The notes below the pieces were generated by a model. That model had not been told where the DNA came from. It did not search any database and saw nothing but the letters and a program-made list of their open reading frames with translations. The translations under genes were made by a program, and so were the position numbers. A stretch of DNA of 13,208 nucleotides, from the NCBI GenBank assembly GCA_947313765.1, contig CAMZNQ010000171.1, positions 1 through 13,208 on the forward strand, given 5' to 3'. The DNA comes from an uncultured Sulfurovum sp. (lineage in GTDB: Bacteria > Campylobacterota > Campylobacteria > Campylobacterales > Sulfurovaceae). Each line of letters opens with the position of its first letter. The stretch's first letter is position 1. Below, in pieces: positions 1 through 6,882 of the stretch.

Positions 1-8
1 AGTGTGTT

Positions 9-37
9 AAAAAAAGCAGGATGATTTTTTAATCATC
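9..37 (-). terminator. Intrinsic terminator of der
   Basis: On the minus strand a perfect 7-bp stem (GATGATT / AATCATC, positions 37-31 and 26-20) closes an AAAA loop. After CTGC it is followed by a run of seven T (positions 15-9). The left arm is built from the last Asp codons of der and part of its stop codon, so the gene ends inside its own terminator. The stem is short and AT-rich, but the U-tract makes rho-independent termination likely. Confidence 0.72.
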
Positions 38-1435
38 ATCTACTCTCTGCCCACGTTTTCTAGGGCTTAAATCAATAGGTACTCCTACTAAATCAAATTT
101 TTCTCTAAATATATTCATCAGATACCTCTGATAGGAGAAGTGTAAATGGTGGGGTCTATTTACAATAATTGCAATTTTAGGAGGTTTAATCTCATATTGT
201 GTTGCAAATTTAATATTTACAGATGCTCCATTATGGCTTGGTGGGTGGTGTCTACCTATGGCATATTTTAGCACTTCATTTAGTTTTGCTGTAGGAATTC
301 TTTGTTTATATCTCTCATAAATATCAATAATATCATCCAATATTTTATGAACTCTTAATCCTGTTTTTGCACTAATTGTAATTAGTGGAGCATAGTGCAA
401 AAACTTTAATTCATCACGAATATTCTCAACAGCTTTAGTATATGTCTCTTCACTATCTCCATGAATATCCCATTTATTTAGAATAATCATACAACCAAGT
501 TTATGTTTTTCAATTAAATTTGCAATTCTCTCATCTAACTCCAATACACCAACAGTTGCATCTATTACAAGAAGAGCAATATCAGCATTTTCAAGCATAG
601 TTTCAGTACGTTCAAATGCAAATTTTTCAATACCTAAAATCTTACTACGTTTTCTTATCCCTGCTGTATCTACAAATGTAATTTTATGGTCTTTGTACTC
701 AATCTCTTCATCAATAGGGTCTATAGTTGTTCCAGCTACAGGAGAGACAACGGCTCGTTCTTCATTTAATAGAGCATTTAAAAGAGATGACTTTCCTGTA
801 TTTACACGACCAATAATAGCTACTTTTAGCTCTCTATCTTCATCCTCTTCATCAGCAATATGAACCATCTCTACAATCTCTTCAAAGTTTAGTTCTCTAT
901 CTTCTACAGTCTCTTCTACTCTCTCCTCTTCACGCTCTGGGATATACTCCTCTAACCAAGCATAAAAATCGTTCATATAACGGTTGTGAGATACAGACAT
1001 GGGAAAGGTTCTATCAGCTCCAAACTCCAAAAAATCCCAATAACGCAAAGATTCATCTTTATCATTGTCAATTTTATTAACTACCAATGCAATTGGTTTA
1101 TTTAACTCTTGAAGACCATAAAAAAGCTCTCTATCCTCTTCATGTGGAATATTTTTTCCATCAACAATATATACGATAATATCAGCCTCTTGGGAAGCAC
1201 GAAGTGACATCTTTTTTACAGTAGAAAACATCTCTGTAGAGTCATCTATACCTCCTGTATCTATCACTTCAAAATCTCTATTTCCAGAGATTGTAACTAC
1301 TCTTTTTTTTATATCACGAGTTGTTCCTACAACATCTGATGTGATAGCATCTCTCTCTCTTAGTAATCTGTTAAAAAGGGAGCTTTTCCCTACATTTGGT
1401 CGCCCTAAAATGGCTACTTTTTTAAGTTTTTTCAT
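29..1435 (-). CDS. der: Ribosome biogenesis GTPase Der (EngA)
   Basis: Der is an essential double-GTPase needed for maturation of the 50S ribosomal subunit. The 468-residue product carries two G domains. The first has a P-loop GRPNVGKS (11-18), DTGG (59-62) and NKID (120-123). The second has GRVNTGKS (209-216), DTAG (256-259) and NKWD (320-323). A C-terminal KH-like domain covers about 385-460 and ends in a basic RKRGQR segment typical of rRNA-binding tails. Between the G domains lies a very acidic linker (162-202, 21 Asp/Glu). The length is normal for the family (about 440-500). The ATG start sits directly before the first P-loop strand and has only a weak purine-rich ribosome-binding site. 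The gene is monocistronic, with an extended -10 promoter upstream and a terminator overlapping its stop codon. Identity is certain. Confidence 0.98.
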   Translation of the reverse strand: MKKLKKVAILGRPNVGKSSLFNRLLRERDAITSDVVGTTRDIKKRVVTISGNRDFEVIDTGGIDDSTEMFSTVKKMSLRASQEADIIVYIVDGKNIPHEEDRELFYGLQELNKPIALVVNKIDNDKDESLRYWDFLEFGADRTFPMSVSHNRYMNDFYAWLEEYIPEREEERVEETVEDRELNFEEIVEMVHIADEEDEDRELKVAIIGRVNTGKSSLLNALLNEERAVVSPVAGTTIDPIDEEIEYKDHKITFVDTAGIRKRSKILGIEKFAFERTETMLENADIALLVIDATVGVLELDERIANLIEKHKLGCMIILNKWDIHGDSEETYTKAVENIRDELKFLHYAPLITISAKTGLRVHKILDDIIDIYERYKQRIPTAKLNEVLKYAIGRHHPPSHNGASVNIKFATQYEIKPPKIAIIVNRPHHLHFSYQRYLMNIFREKFDLVGVPIDLSPRKRGQRVDDD

Positions 1436-1486
1436 AAAGTATCTTTCTAATTATAAAAATTTAATATTTAGTTTAAAATTATTGAA

Positions 1487-1495
1487 ATTATAGCA
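1487..1495 (-). promoter_or_regulatory. Extended -10 promoter of der
   Basis: The minus strand reads TGCTATAAT, a perfect TATAAT with a TGn extension. A T-rich stretch (TTTTTG) lies about 14 bases further upstream, as is common for Campylobacterota sigma-70 promoters, which lack a clear -35 box. Transcription would start near 1480, giving a leader of about 45 bases. No start site has been mapped. Confidence 0.6.
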
Positions 1496-1560
1496 GGTTT
1501 TATTCAAAAATGCTCTTTTTAACTTTTTGTAATATAAATAGAGATATTCTAATATTTAAA

Positions 1561-1580
1561 TTAACACATTTTTAACACAT
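1561..1580. repeat. Tandem 9-bp direct repeat in the der/DUF3108 intergenic region
   Basis: TTAACACAT occurs at 1561-1569 and again at 1572-1580, an 11-base period or about one helical turn. Each copy begins with TTAACA, which resembles a -35 box. The second copy has a poor -10 match (TCTATT, 1595-1600) 17 bases downstream. The pair lies 44-63 bases upstream of the DUF3108-like gene. It could be a regulator site or part of its promoter. It could also be chance in AT-rich DNA. Confidence 0.4.
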
Positions 1581-1623
1581 AAAGATGTTTTAATTCTATT
1601 TATTGAAAACATAAAGGATATTG

Positions 1624-2364
1624 ATGAAAAAGGTATTGATGATTTTAATCTTCTTAGTTACTACACACTTAAGTGCAGAAGTGATTAAAGCAGATTATAA
1701 AGTTGAGTTTGGAATTATTGGAGAGATTGGTATTGCTAACGCTATTTTAACAAAGTATGAGAACTCTTATGTGATAGATGTAGCATTGAAGTCTACAGGA
1801 GTTGCAAAGATGCTTTCAGGAAATAGAAAAGAGCATCATATCTCAAAAGGACATATAGAAGATGGATTGATGGTTAGTGACCTATATCAAGTTATAAAAT
1901 CTCATGGTTCTAAGAGTGAAAATAAAATCTATAGGATTAATCATAAAACAAAAAAAGTTACAAAAGAGTATCAACGTTGGAAAGATGGAAAGTTAGTAAA
2001 AGAGAGTAAAGAGACAATAGATTACTACTCAAAAGATGACCTTTTAACACTATATTTCAATTTAGATAAAAAGATTATAGATAAAAAAGAGCCTAAAGGC
2101 TATGTTTTCAAAGCAGTTGGAGCAGAGAAGCAAAAAGGTAAAGTGGATGTTGTTATTCCTAAAAAAAGCGAATTAGATGATTACAAAGAGTATGTAGGTA
2201 AAAATAGAGATGGTAGTTGGTATGCTAGAGCCATTATTAATCAAGATATATTTTCTAGCGATAAAGGGGAGTTGATGTTACGTATTGGCAATGATGGAAT
2301 CACACAAAAAGCTGTATTGAAAGATTTAATCTTTTTTGGAGATATTCGAGCTGAAAAGTTATAA
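1624..2364 (+). CDS. DUF3108-like periplasmic protein of unknown function
   Basis: The product has 246 residues. An N-terminal signal peptide (Lys-Lys, then a hydrophobic core, probable cleavage near Ala18) suggests export to the periplasm or outer membrane. The remainder is hydrophilic and rich in Lys, with beta-strand-like alternation. It resembles the DUF3108 family found beside envelope genes in Campylobacterota, but no catalytic motif is visible and the function is unknown. The open frame begins with TTG at 1621. I prefer the adjacent ATG at 1624 because AAGGA (1614-1618) is then 5 bases away, against 2 for TTG. It converges on an M23 peptidase gene, ending in a shared hairpin, so a role in cell-wall or envelope assembly is plausible but inferred only from position. 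The family call is from recognition of overall pattern, with moderate certainty. Confidence 0.8.
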   Translation: MKKVLMILIFLVTTHLSAEVIKADYKVEFGIIGEIGIANAILTKYENSYVIDVALKSTGVAKMLSGNRKEHHISKGHIEDGLMVSDLYQVIKSHGSKSENKIYRINHKTKKVTKEYQRWKDGKLVKESKETIDYYSKDDLLTLYFNLDKKIIDKKEPKGYVFKAVGAEKQKGKVDVVIPKKSELDDYKEYVGKNRDGSWYARAIINQDIFSSDKGELMLRIGNDGITQKAVLKDLIFFGDIRAEKL

Positions 2365-2384
2365 GTACTTAAATAAGTACTTAT
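2361..2384. terminator. Bidirectional hairpin between DUF3108-like gene and M23 peptidase
   Basis: A perfect 10-bp stem (ATAAGTACTT / AAGTACTTAT) closes an AAAT loop. It is followed by CTTTT on the plus strand, and by AACTTTT on the minus strand. The TAA of the left gene (2362-2364) is in one arm and the TAA of the right gene (2381-2383, minus strand) is in the other. The same bases also form two copies of the palindrome TAAGTACTTA (2362-2371 and 2374-2383). It probably stops transcription from both sides, though the U-tracts are short. Confidence 0.6.
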
Positions 2385-3586
2385 CTTTTAGGTAGATTTT
2401 TAAAGCAGTTTAGACATCTACTACTCTCTTTTTTTATAATTATTTTTCTCTTTGTCTCAGCAAATTGTGGTCTATAGTGTTTAACTAGTTTTCTTAATCT
2501 TTTATAGTTAGAACCTCTTAGCTTAATCTGTTTTCTAACCTTTCTTCTCTTTACATAACGAGCAGGATTTATTGCACGACCGTTTTTATATAATCCAAAG
2601 TGAAGATGTGGACCTGTACTTCTACCAGATGTACCGACATATCCAATAACTTTACCCTGTTTGACATAAGAGCCAACGTGAAGATGTTTTCTGAAACGAC
2701 TCATGTGTGCATATAGAGTCTTTACACCATTTTTATGTTTTATCTGAATAACTCTACCATATCCACCTTTCCATCCTCTATATACAATTCTACCACTAGA
2801 AGATGCAATGATTGGAGTTCCATATCTAGCTGCATAATCAATTCCTAAATGGGCTCTATAGCGATGTAGTATTGGGTGGTAACGACGTTGTGTAAATCCA
2901 CTTGATATTCTCTTTATATTTCTAATAGGTCGTATAAAACCAGATTTATTATATATAAAAGTACGATGATACTGTTTTCCTGTTGAGTCGTAATATTTAT
3001 CTTTAAATAGGAATCCATAAAAAGGTTTTCCTCTTACCTCAATTAAACAAGCTTCAATTTGTGGACTTGAATAGGCTTTATTATTTTTATATTTTTGTGT
3101 ATAGAAGATGATAATTCTGTCACCTTTTCTCATTTTATGAAAAGGTATAGCCTTTGAATATACAGCCTCTAGCTCTTTACCATAATACCAACTTCCTGTA
3201 GCATTATGTAAATCTTTTTTAAATCCATATTTTTTACGAATAGATATGGTCTTCTCTATGAGTTTATATGAAATAGGTACAAAATCAGCTACAAAACCCT
3301 TTTTTGTTCTTTTTATCTTTAACATAAGTTCATCAGATATTGGAATAGTTATACTTTTAACTCTTCCATGCTTTTTTATAACTCTATAGGTTTGATTTGA
3401 TTTTATCTCTTGAATAAGCTCTTTATCTTCCCTATCCATATTATAATATATTTTTTGAGGAATGTGATATCGTTTGAGTAAACCTAAAAAGGTTAATTTC
3501 TTCTCCCATCTATACTCTTTAGCCTCTAAAGATTGTATAGATATAGATAAAAATAGTATTATTAAAATAATAAGTCTTTTTTTCAT
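2381..3586 (-). CDS. M23 (LytM) peptidoglycan peptidase, Csd3/HdpA-like
   Basis: The product is a 401-residue exported zinc metallopeptidase. The signal peptide (about 1-22) is followed by N-terminal regions (about 23-220) resembling the prodomains of Helicobacter Csd3/HdpA, then a LytM domain (about 225-345). Zinc and catalytic residues are visible: HxxxD (His246, Asp250), His294 in YAHMSR, and HLH (His327, His329). In H. pylori, Csd3/HdpA (about 400 residues) trims peptide stems and crosslinks and helps set helical cell shape; the same activity here is inferred from domain order and length. The tail after the LytM domain (346-401) is strongly basic and ends with a CxxC pair (Cys391, Cys394), which is odd for an exported enzyme. 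The ATG start has an AAGAAGAG ribosome-binding site. A weak -10-like TAAAAT lies at 3622-3617. The gene is convergent with the DUF3108-like gene and divergent from the EamA gene. Confidence 0.9.
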   Translation of the reverse strand: MKKRLIILIILFLSISIQSLEAKEYRWEKKLTFLGLLKRYHIPQKIYYNMDREDKELIQEIKSNQTYRVIKKHGRVKSITIPISDELMLKIKRTKKGFVADFVPISYKLIEKTISIRKKYGFKKDLHNATGSWYYGKELEAVYSKAIPFHKMRKGDRIIIFYTQKYKNNKAYSSPQIEACLIEVRGKPFYGFLFKDKYYDSTGKQYHRTFIYNKSGFIRPIRNIKRISSGFTQRRYHPILHRYRAHLGIDYAARYGTPIIASSSGRIVYRGWKGGYGRVIQIKHKNGVKTLYAHMSRFRKHLHVGSYVKQGKVIGYVGTSGRSTGPHLHFGLYKNGRAINPARYVKRRKVRKQIKLRGSNYKRLRKLVKHYRPQFAETKRKIIIKKESSRCLNCFKNLPKR

Positions 3587-3663
3587 TTATGCTCTTCTTT
3601 GTAAAAAAATTTCTCTATTTTAACTGAAATATTCTTATTTATACGTTTTTTCTTTAACTCTTA

Positions 3664-3672
3664 TGCTAATAT
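3664..3672 (+). promoter_or_regulatory. Extended -10 promoter of EamA-kdsA unit
   Basis: TGC followed by TAATAT (3667-3672) matches the TGn-extended -10 layout seen before der and proC. A T-rich stretch lies at 3646-3655. The predicted start near 3679 would give a leader of about 20 bases, just enough for the AAGGAG ribosome-binding site at 3685-3690. Confidence 0.5.
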
Positions 3673-3698
3673 TGCGAAAAAAATAAGGAGCTCATTTT

Positions 3699-4607
3699 TT
3701 GAAAAAATATATACTAGGTATGGATAGAGGAGTTCTATTTATGCTATTAGCATCTCTCTCTTTTGCTATAATGGGTGGATTTGCTAAAACAGTTTCAGAG
3801 GTGCTACCTCCTGTAGAGGTTACATTTTTTAGAAATGTATTTGGTGTTGCCATAGTTGGATTTGCAATTTACAAATCTCCATTAAAGCAGATAGGAGGTA
3901 GACCACTTCTACTTCTATTTCGTGGAGTAATGGGATTTATGGCTCTTTTGGCATATTTCTACATTATTGCTTATATTCCTTTGGGCGAAGCAGTAACCTA
4001 CAATAAAACCTCTCCCATTTTTGTTGCTATTTTTGCATACCTTTTTTTAAATGAAAAATTAAGTCATATTGCAATTTTAGCTATTATTCTTGGTTTTATA
4101 GGGATTGCATTTATCTCTATTCCATCTGTTGGTAGTTTTACTTTTAACAAATATACTCTTTTAGGAATTTTTTCAGGACTTGGTGCTGCATTAGCCTACA
4201 CATCCATCAGAGAGCTTAGAGAGTATTACGATACAAGAGCAATTGTAATGAGTTTCATGGGAGTTGGAACTCTTGCTCCTATCCTATTGATGTTAGTAAC
4301 GCCATATATTAATGCTCCAAAGAGTTTAGATTTTATGTTTGCAGAGTTCATAATGCCACAGGGAGTTATATGGCTATATGTAATTATTATGGGAGTCTCT
4401 GCTACCATTTCACAAGTTTTAATGACAAAAGCATATGAGTATACAAAAGCAGGAATTGTAGGAACAATATCCTACACCAATATTCTTTTTGCACTTATTA
4501 TTGGTATTGCACTAGGTGACCCTATACCAACCCCTTTAAAAGTTTTAGGTATAATTTTAGTCATAATTTCAGGGCTATTGGTAGCCTTTTCCAAGGAAGA
4601 AAGATGA
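3699..4607 (+). CDS. EamA/DMT-family membrane transporter
   Basis: This 302-residue inner-membrane protein consists almost entirely of hydrophobic segments, about ten helices arranged as two EamA repeats (about 10-140 and 155-296), the standard drug/metabolite transporter plan. The substrate cannot be read from the sequence; relatives export amino acids, nucleobases or other metabolites. The start is TTG at 3699, supported by a perfect AAGGAG at 3685-3690 with 8-base spacing. The first in-frame ATG (3720) has no such site and would remove seven residues. Its stop overlaps the kdsA start (ATGA), so the two are one operon and probably translationally coupled. A link to lipopolysaccharide precursor metabolism is only suggested by this pairing. 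Confidence 0.92.
   Translation: MKKYILGMDRGVLFMLLASLSFAIMGGFAKTVSEVLPPVEVTFFRNVFGVAIVGFAIYKSPLKQIGGRPLLLLFRGVMGFMALLAYFYIIAYIPLGEAVTYNKTSPIFVAIFAYLFLNEKLSHIAILAIILGFIGIAFISIPSVGSFTFNKYTLLGIFSGLGAALAYTSIRELREYYDTRAIVMSFMGVGTLAPILLMLVTPYINAPKSLDFMFAEFIMPQGVIWLYVIIMGVSATISQVLMTKAYEYTKAGIVGTISYTNILFALIIGIALGDPIPTPLKVLGIILVIISGLLVAFSKEER
4593..4607 (+). promoter_or_regulatory. kdsA ribosome-binding site and ATGA overlap
   Basis: AAGGA (4593-4597) lies inside the last codons of the transporter gene, 6 bases before the kdsA ATG. The kdsA ATG (4604-4606) overlaps the upstream TGA (4605-4607). This arrangement permits re-initiation by ribosomes finishing the transporter. Confidence 0.75.
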
Positions 4608-5404
4608 TATTAATAGCTGGTCCATGTGTACTAGAGAGTCGTGATAATGTTATGAGAATTGCAGAGTCATTAACTTCATATCATGAAGATTGTACAAAAG
4701 ATTTCTATTTTAAAGCAAGTTTTGATAAGGCAAATAGAACATCACTAGACTCTTTTAGAGGGCCGGGTTTAGATGAAGGGTTAAAGATGCTTCAAGAGGT
4801 GAAAGAGCAGTTTGGATTTAAACTTTTGACAGATGTTCATGACTATACTCAACCAAAAGCAGTAGCAGAGGTAGTTGATGTTTTACAAATTCCTGCTTTT
4901 CTTTGTCGTCAAACTGATTTGCTTGTAGCTTCAGCAAAAACCTCTGCTGTTGTTAATATTAAAAAGGGACAATTTCTAGCACCACAAGCGATGGAACACT
5001 CTGTGGCTAAAGTTTTGAAAACAAGAGGCTTTAATGGAGAAGTTAGCTATGAAAACTCTGAAAAATATGGAGTTTGGTTAACAGAGAGAGGAACAACTTT
5101 TGGATATGGAAATCTAGTGGTAGATATGAGAGGATTAAAGCAGATGAGAGAGTTTGCCCCTGTGATATTTGATGCTACACACTCTGTACAACAACCAGCT
5201 TCAGGTGGAGCAACAAGTGGGGGAGATAGCTCTTTAGTCCCGTATTTAGCAAGAGGAGCTTCAGCTGTTGGTGTAGATGGCTTTTTCTTTGAGACTCACT
5301 TTGACCCAAGCATAGCTTTAAGTGATGGAGCAAATATGATTGAACTTAAAAAGTTAGAACAGTTAATTCATCAAATAGATAAAATAAGAGCTATTTCATC
5401 TTAG
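4604..5404 (+). CDS. kdsA: 3-deoxy-8-phosphooctulonate synthase (KDO-8-P synthase)
   Basis: KdsA condenses phosphoenolpyruvate with arabinose-5-phosphate to form KDO-8-phosphate, the first committed step to the KDO core sugar of lipopolysaccharide, in the cytoplasm. The 266-residue length fits the family. Recognisable motifs in order: AGPCVLES (5-12), [11 protein letters not shown] (37-47), LTDVHD (75-80), CRQTDLL (101-107), the glycine-rich [11 protein letters not shown] segment (161-171), DATHSVQQP (190-198) and LSDGAN (239-244). Cys8, His193, Glu230 and Asp241 correspond to the four metal ligands of the Aquifex aeolicus enzyme, so this should be the metal-dependent class; E. coli KdsA has Asn at the Cys position. 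Second gene of a two-gene unit behind an EamA transporter, convergent with murJ at a 10-base gap. Confidence 0.98.
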   Translation: MILIAGPCVLESRDNVMRIAESLTSYHEDCTKDFYFKASFDKANRTSLDSFRGPGLDEGLKMLQEVKEQFGFKLLTDVHDYTQPKAVAEVVDVLQIPAFLCRQTDLLVASAKTSAVVNIKKGQFLAPQAMEHSVAKVLKTRGFNGEVSYENSEKYGVWLTERGTTFGYGNLVVDMRGLKQMREFAPVIFDATHSVQQPASGGATSGGDSSLVPYLARGASAVGVDGFFFETHFDPSIALSDGANMIELKKLEQLIHQIDKIRAISS

Positions 5405-5422
5405 GTAGATATCTCTACCTAA
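5401..5422. terminator. Hairpin shared by kdsA and murJ ends
   Basis: A perfect 9-bp stem (TTAGGTAGA / TCTACCTAA) closes a TATC loop. The TAG of kdsA (5402-5404) lies in one arm and the TAG of murJ (5415-5417, minus strand) in the other. Neither side has a U-tract, so it may act as an mRNA 3'-end stabiliser or a weak terminator rather than a classical one. Confidence 0.5.
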
Positions 5423-6833
5423 TCCACCCCATAATCAATCCATTAATATATATTAAAAATATTGCAGAGACAATTAGACCTACTATAAGATAGATACTCT
5501 TTTTAAGATTTAATATATTTAAAATTTTATCAAACCCAACCCCTTTTAGAGTTAGTATAAAAAATATAAATCCACCAATACTTCCAGATAGTGCAAGACC
5601 CATTGCCCCCATATAGCTCATAAGTATAAATGATATAGTGACATTAATCATTAGAGTAACTGTTGCAATCTTTGCTGCTTTGGTATGCTCTTTGTTTGCA
5701 TATAGGAACAGAGAGAATAGTTTTGCTAAACCGTAAGGGATAAGCCCTAGCATATACATACTTAGTACATCTGCTGTATCTTTTGTCATGGTTGGGGTAA
5801 AGTTTCCTCTCTCAAAAAGTAACCATACAATTGGTTCAGATAAGATTATCCCCATTAGTGTAGCTACTCCAAGGAGGGCTAATAGAATCCAAAATACACG
5901 GCTTAGATGTTGATATGCTAAGGTTTCATTTCCATGTTTTAGAGCTTTTGAGATGGCAGGGAAAAGAGCCATAGATGCAGCAATAGCAATGATAGCAAGA
6001 GGTAATTGAAATACACGATTTGCATAGAATAGATATGATATAGAGCCTGAAATAAGGAAAGAGGCTAGAATGGTATCTATGAAAGATGAGAGTTGAGGCA
6101 TTGAGTTTCCCCAAACAAATAGAAAAAAAAGACGATTAAAAAGCTTTGTCTCCTCTTTTAACTCTTTCTGTTTACTCTCTTTATTTCTATATTTCCAACC
6201 ACCTATTAAAATACGATGCATGTTAAATTTTTTAATTGCAATAATATGAGCTGTTACTTGCAGTAATCCACCAATTAGAACAGCAATAGATAGTGCAAAT
6301 ATGATTGTTTTAGGTTCATTGCCCATATAGATTATGAGAGCAGAAATCATAGAGATATTTAGAAGAGCAGTAGAGAGTGCAGTTGTGGCAAAATGTTCTC
6401 TATATTGAAGTAGGGTAGCTAAAAAAGTAACAATGAAAACCAAATCTAAATACCAAAAGTTTATGGCAGTTAAGGGTGCAGAAGAGGCTATCTTTTCATC
6501 ACTCCAACCAACAGCAATGGCTTTTGTAAGAAGTTCTGGAAAGATAGTTACAAAGATGGACATCAATACCAAAATAAGCATAAAACGTAAAAAAATAGCC
6601 GTAGCAAATACCCCTTTCTGTTTAGAGGCTATAAATGATGGCATAAATGCTTGAGTAAAAGCACCCTCTGCAAAGATACGCCTAAAAAGATTTGGAAGTT
6701 TGAAAACGACAAAGAAAATATCTGAATACCCCGAAGCTCCAAGAGCTGATGCCATGAGGACATCACGCCCTAGACCTGTAACACGAGAGAAGAGAATGCC
6801 AAAACTATTTGTAAAAATTGATTTTAATTTAAT
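5415..6833 (-). CDS. murJ: Lipid II flippase MurJ (MviN), probable ATT start
   Basis: MurJ is the MOP-superfamily flippase that moves lipid II across the inner membrane for peptidoglycan synthesis. The protein is hydrophobic throughout, consistent with 14 helices, and includes the family block FKLPNLFRRIFAEGAF. The longest frame with a standard start begins at ATG 6755, but that drops the first helix. Open frame continues upstream and encodes FTNSFGILFSRVTGLGRD, which is strongly family-like and includes the counterparts of the essential E. coli Arg18 and Arg24 (here Arg17 and Arg23). No ATG, GTG or TTG lies between the in-frame stop upstream and this block. A perfect AGGAG (6845-6841) is 7 bases before an ATT codon (6833-6831) followed by Lys-Leu-Lys. 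With ATT as start the product has 472 residues. A sequencing error or mutation of ATG is the alternative. The gene lies 49 bases after pyk and is likely co-transcribed with it. Confidence 0.95.
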   Translation of the reverse strand: MKLKSIFTNSFGILFSRVTGLGRDVLMASALGASGYSDIFFVVFKLPNLFRRIFAEGAFTQAFMPSFIASKQKGVFATAIFLRFMLILVLMSIFVTIFPELLTKAIAVGWSDEKIASSAPLTAINFWYLDLVFIVTFLATLLQYREHFATTALSTALLNISMISALIIYMGNEPKTIIFALSIAVLIGGLLQVTAHIIAIKKFNMHRILIGGWKYRNKESKQKELKEETKLFNRLFFLFVWGNSMPQLSSFIDTILASFLISGSISYLFYANRVFQLPLAIIAIAASMALFPAISKALKHGNETLAYQHLSRVFWILLALLGVATLMGIILSEPIVWLLFERGNFTPTMTKDTADVLSMYMLGLIPYGLAKLFSLFLYANKEHTKAAKIATVTLMINVTISFILMSYMGAMGLALSGSIGGFIFFILTLKGVGFDKILNILNLKKSIYLIVGLIVSAIFLIYINGLIMGWIR

Positions 6834-6845
6834 GATAATACTCCT
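6831..6845 (-). promoter_or_regulatory. murJ Shine-Dalgarno and ATT initiation codon
   Basis: The minus strand reads AGGAG, then TATTATC, then ATT AAA TTA AAA. Spacing of 7 bases is ideal for the ATT at 6833-6831. The in-frame codons ATT and ATC just upstream are spaced 1 and 4 bases from AGGAG and fit less well. An in-frame TAA stands about 20 bases upstream of the ATT, so no more distant start is possible. Confidence 0.65.
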
Positions 6846-6882
6846 AAAATTTTAACACTAATTCTATCTAAAAAAAATAATA

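Noticed and set aside
1303..1310. T8 run and nearby (CT)5 at 1351-1360 as phase-variable tracts in der
   Set aside because: Both encode conserved in-frame residues of an essential gene, and the tracts are short; no sign of a contingency locus.
5415..6755. murJ starting at the ATG at 6755
   Set aside because: It would remove the first transmembrane helix and both essential arginines, and it has no good ribosome-binding site, whereas the upstream frame is clearly conserved MurJ sequence.
6834..6882. Terminator or separate promoter between pyk and murJ
   Set aside because: There is a T-run but no stem before it, and the only -10-like TAAAAT abuts the ribosome-binding site, so read-through from pyk is the simpler view.
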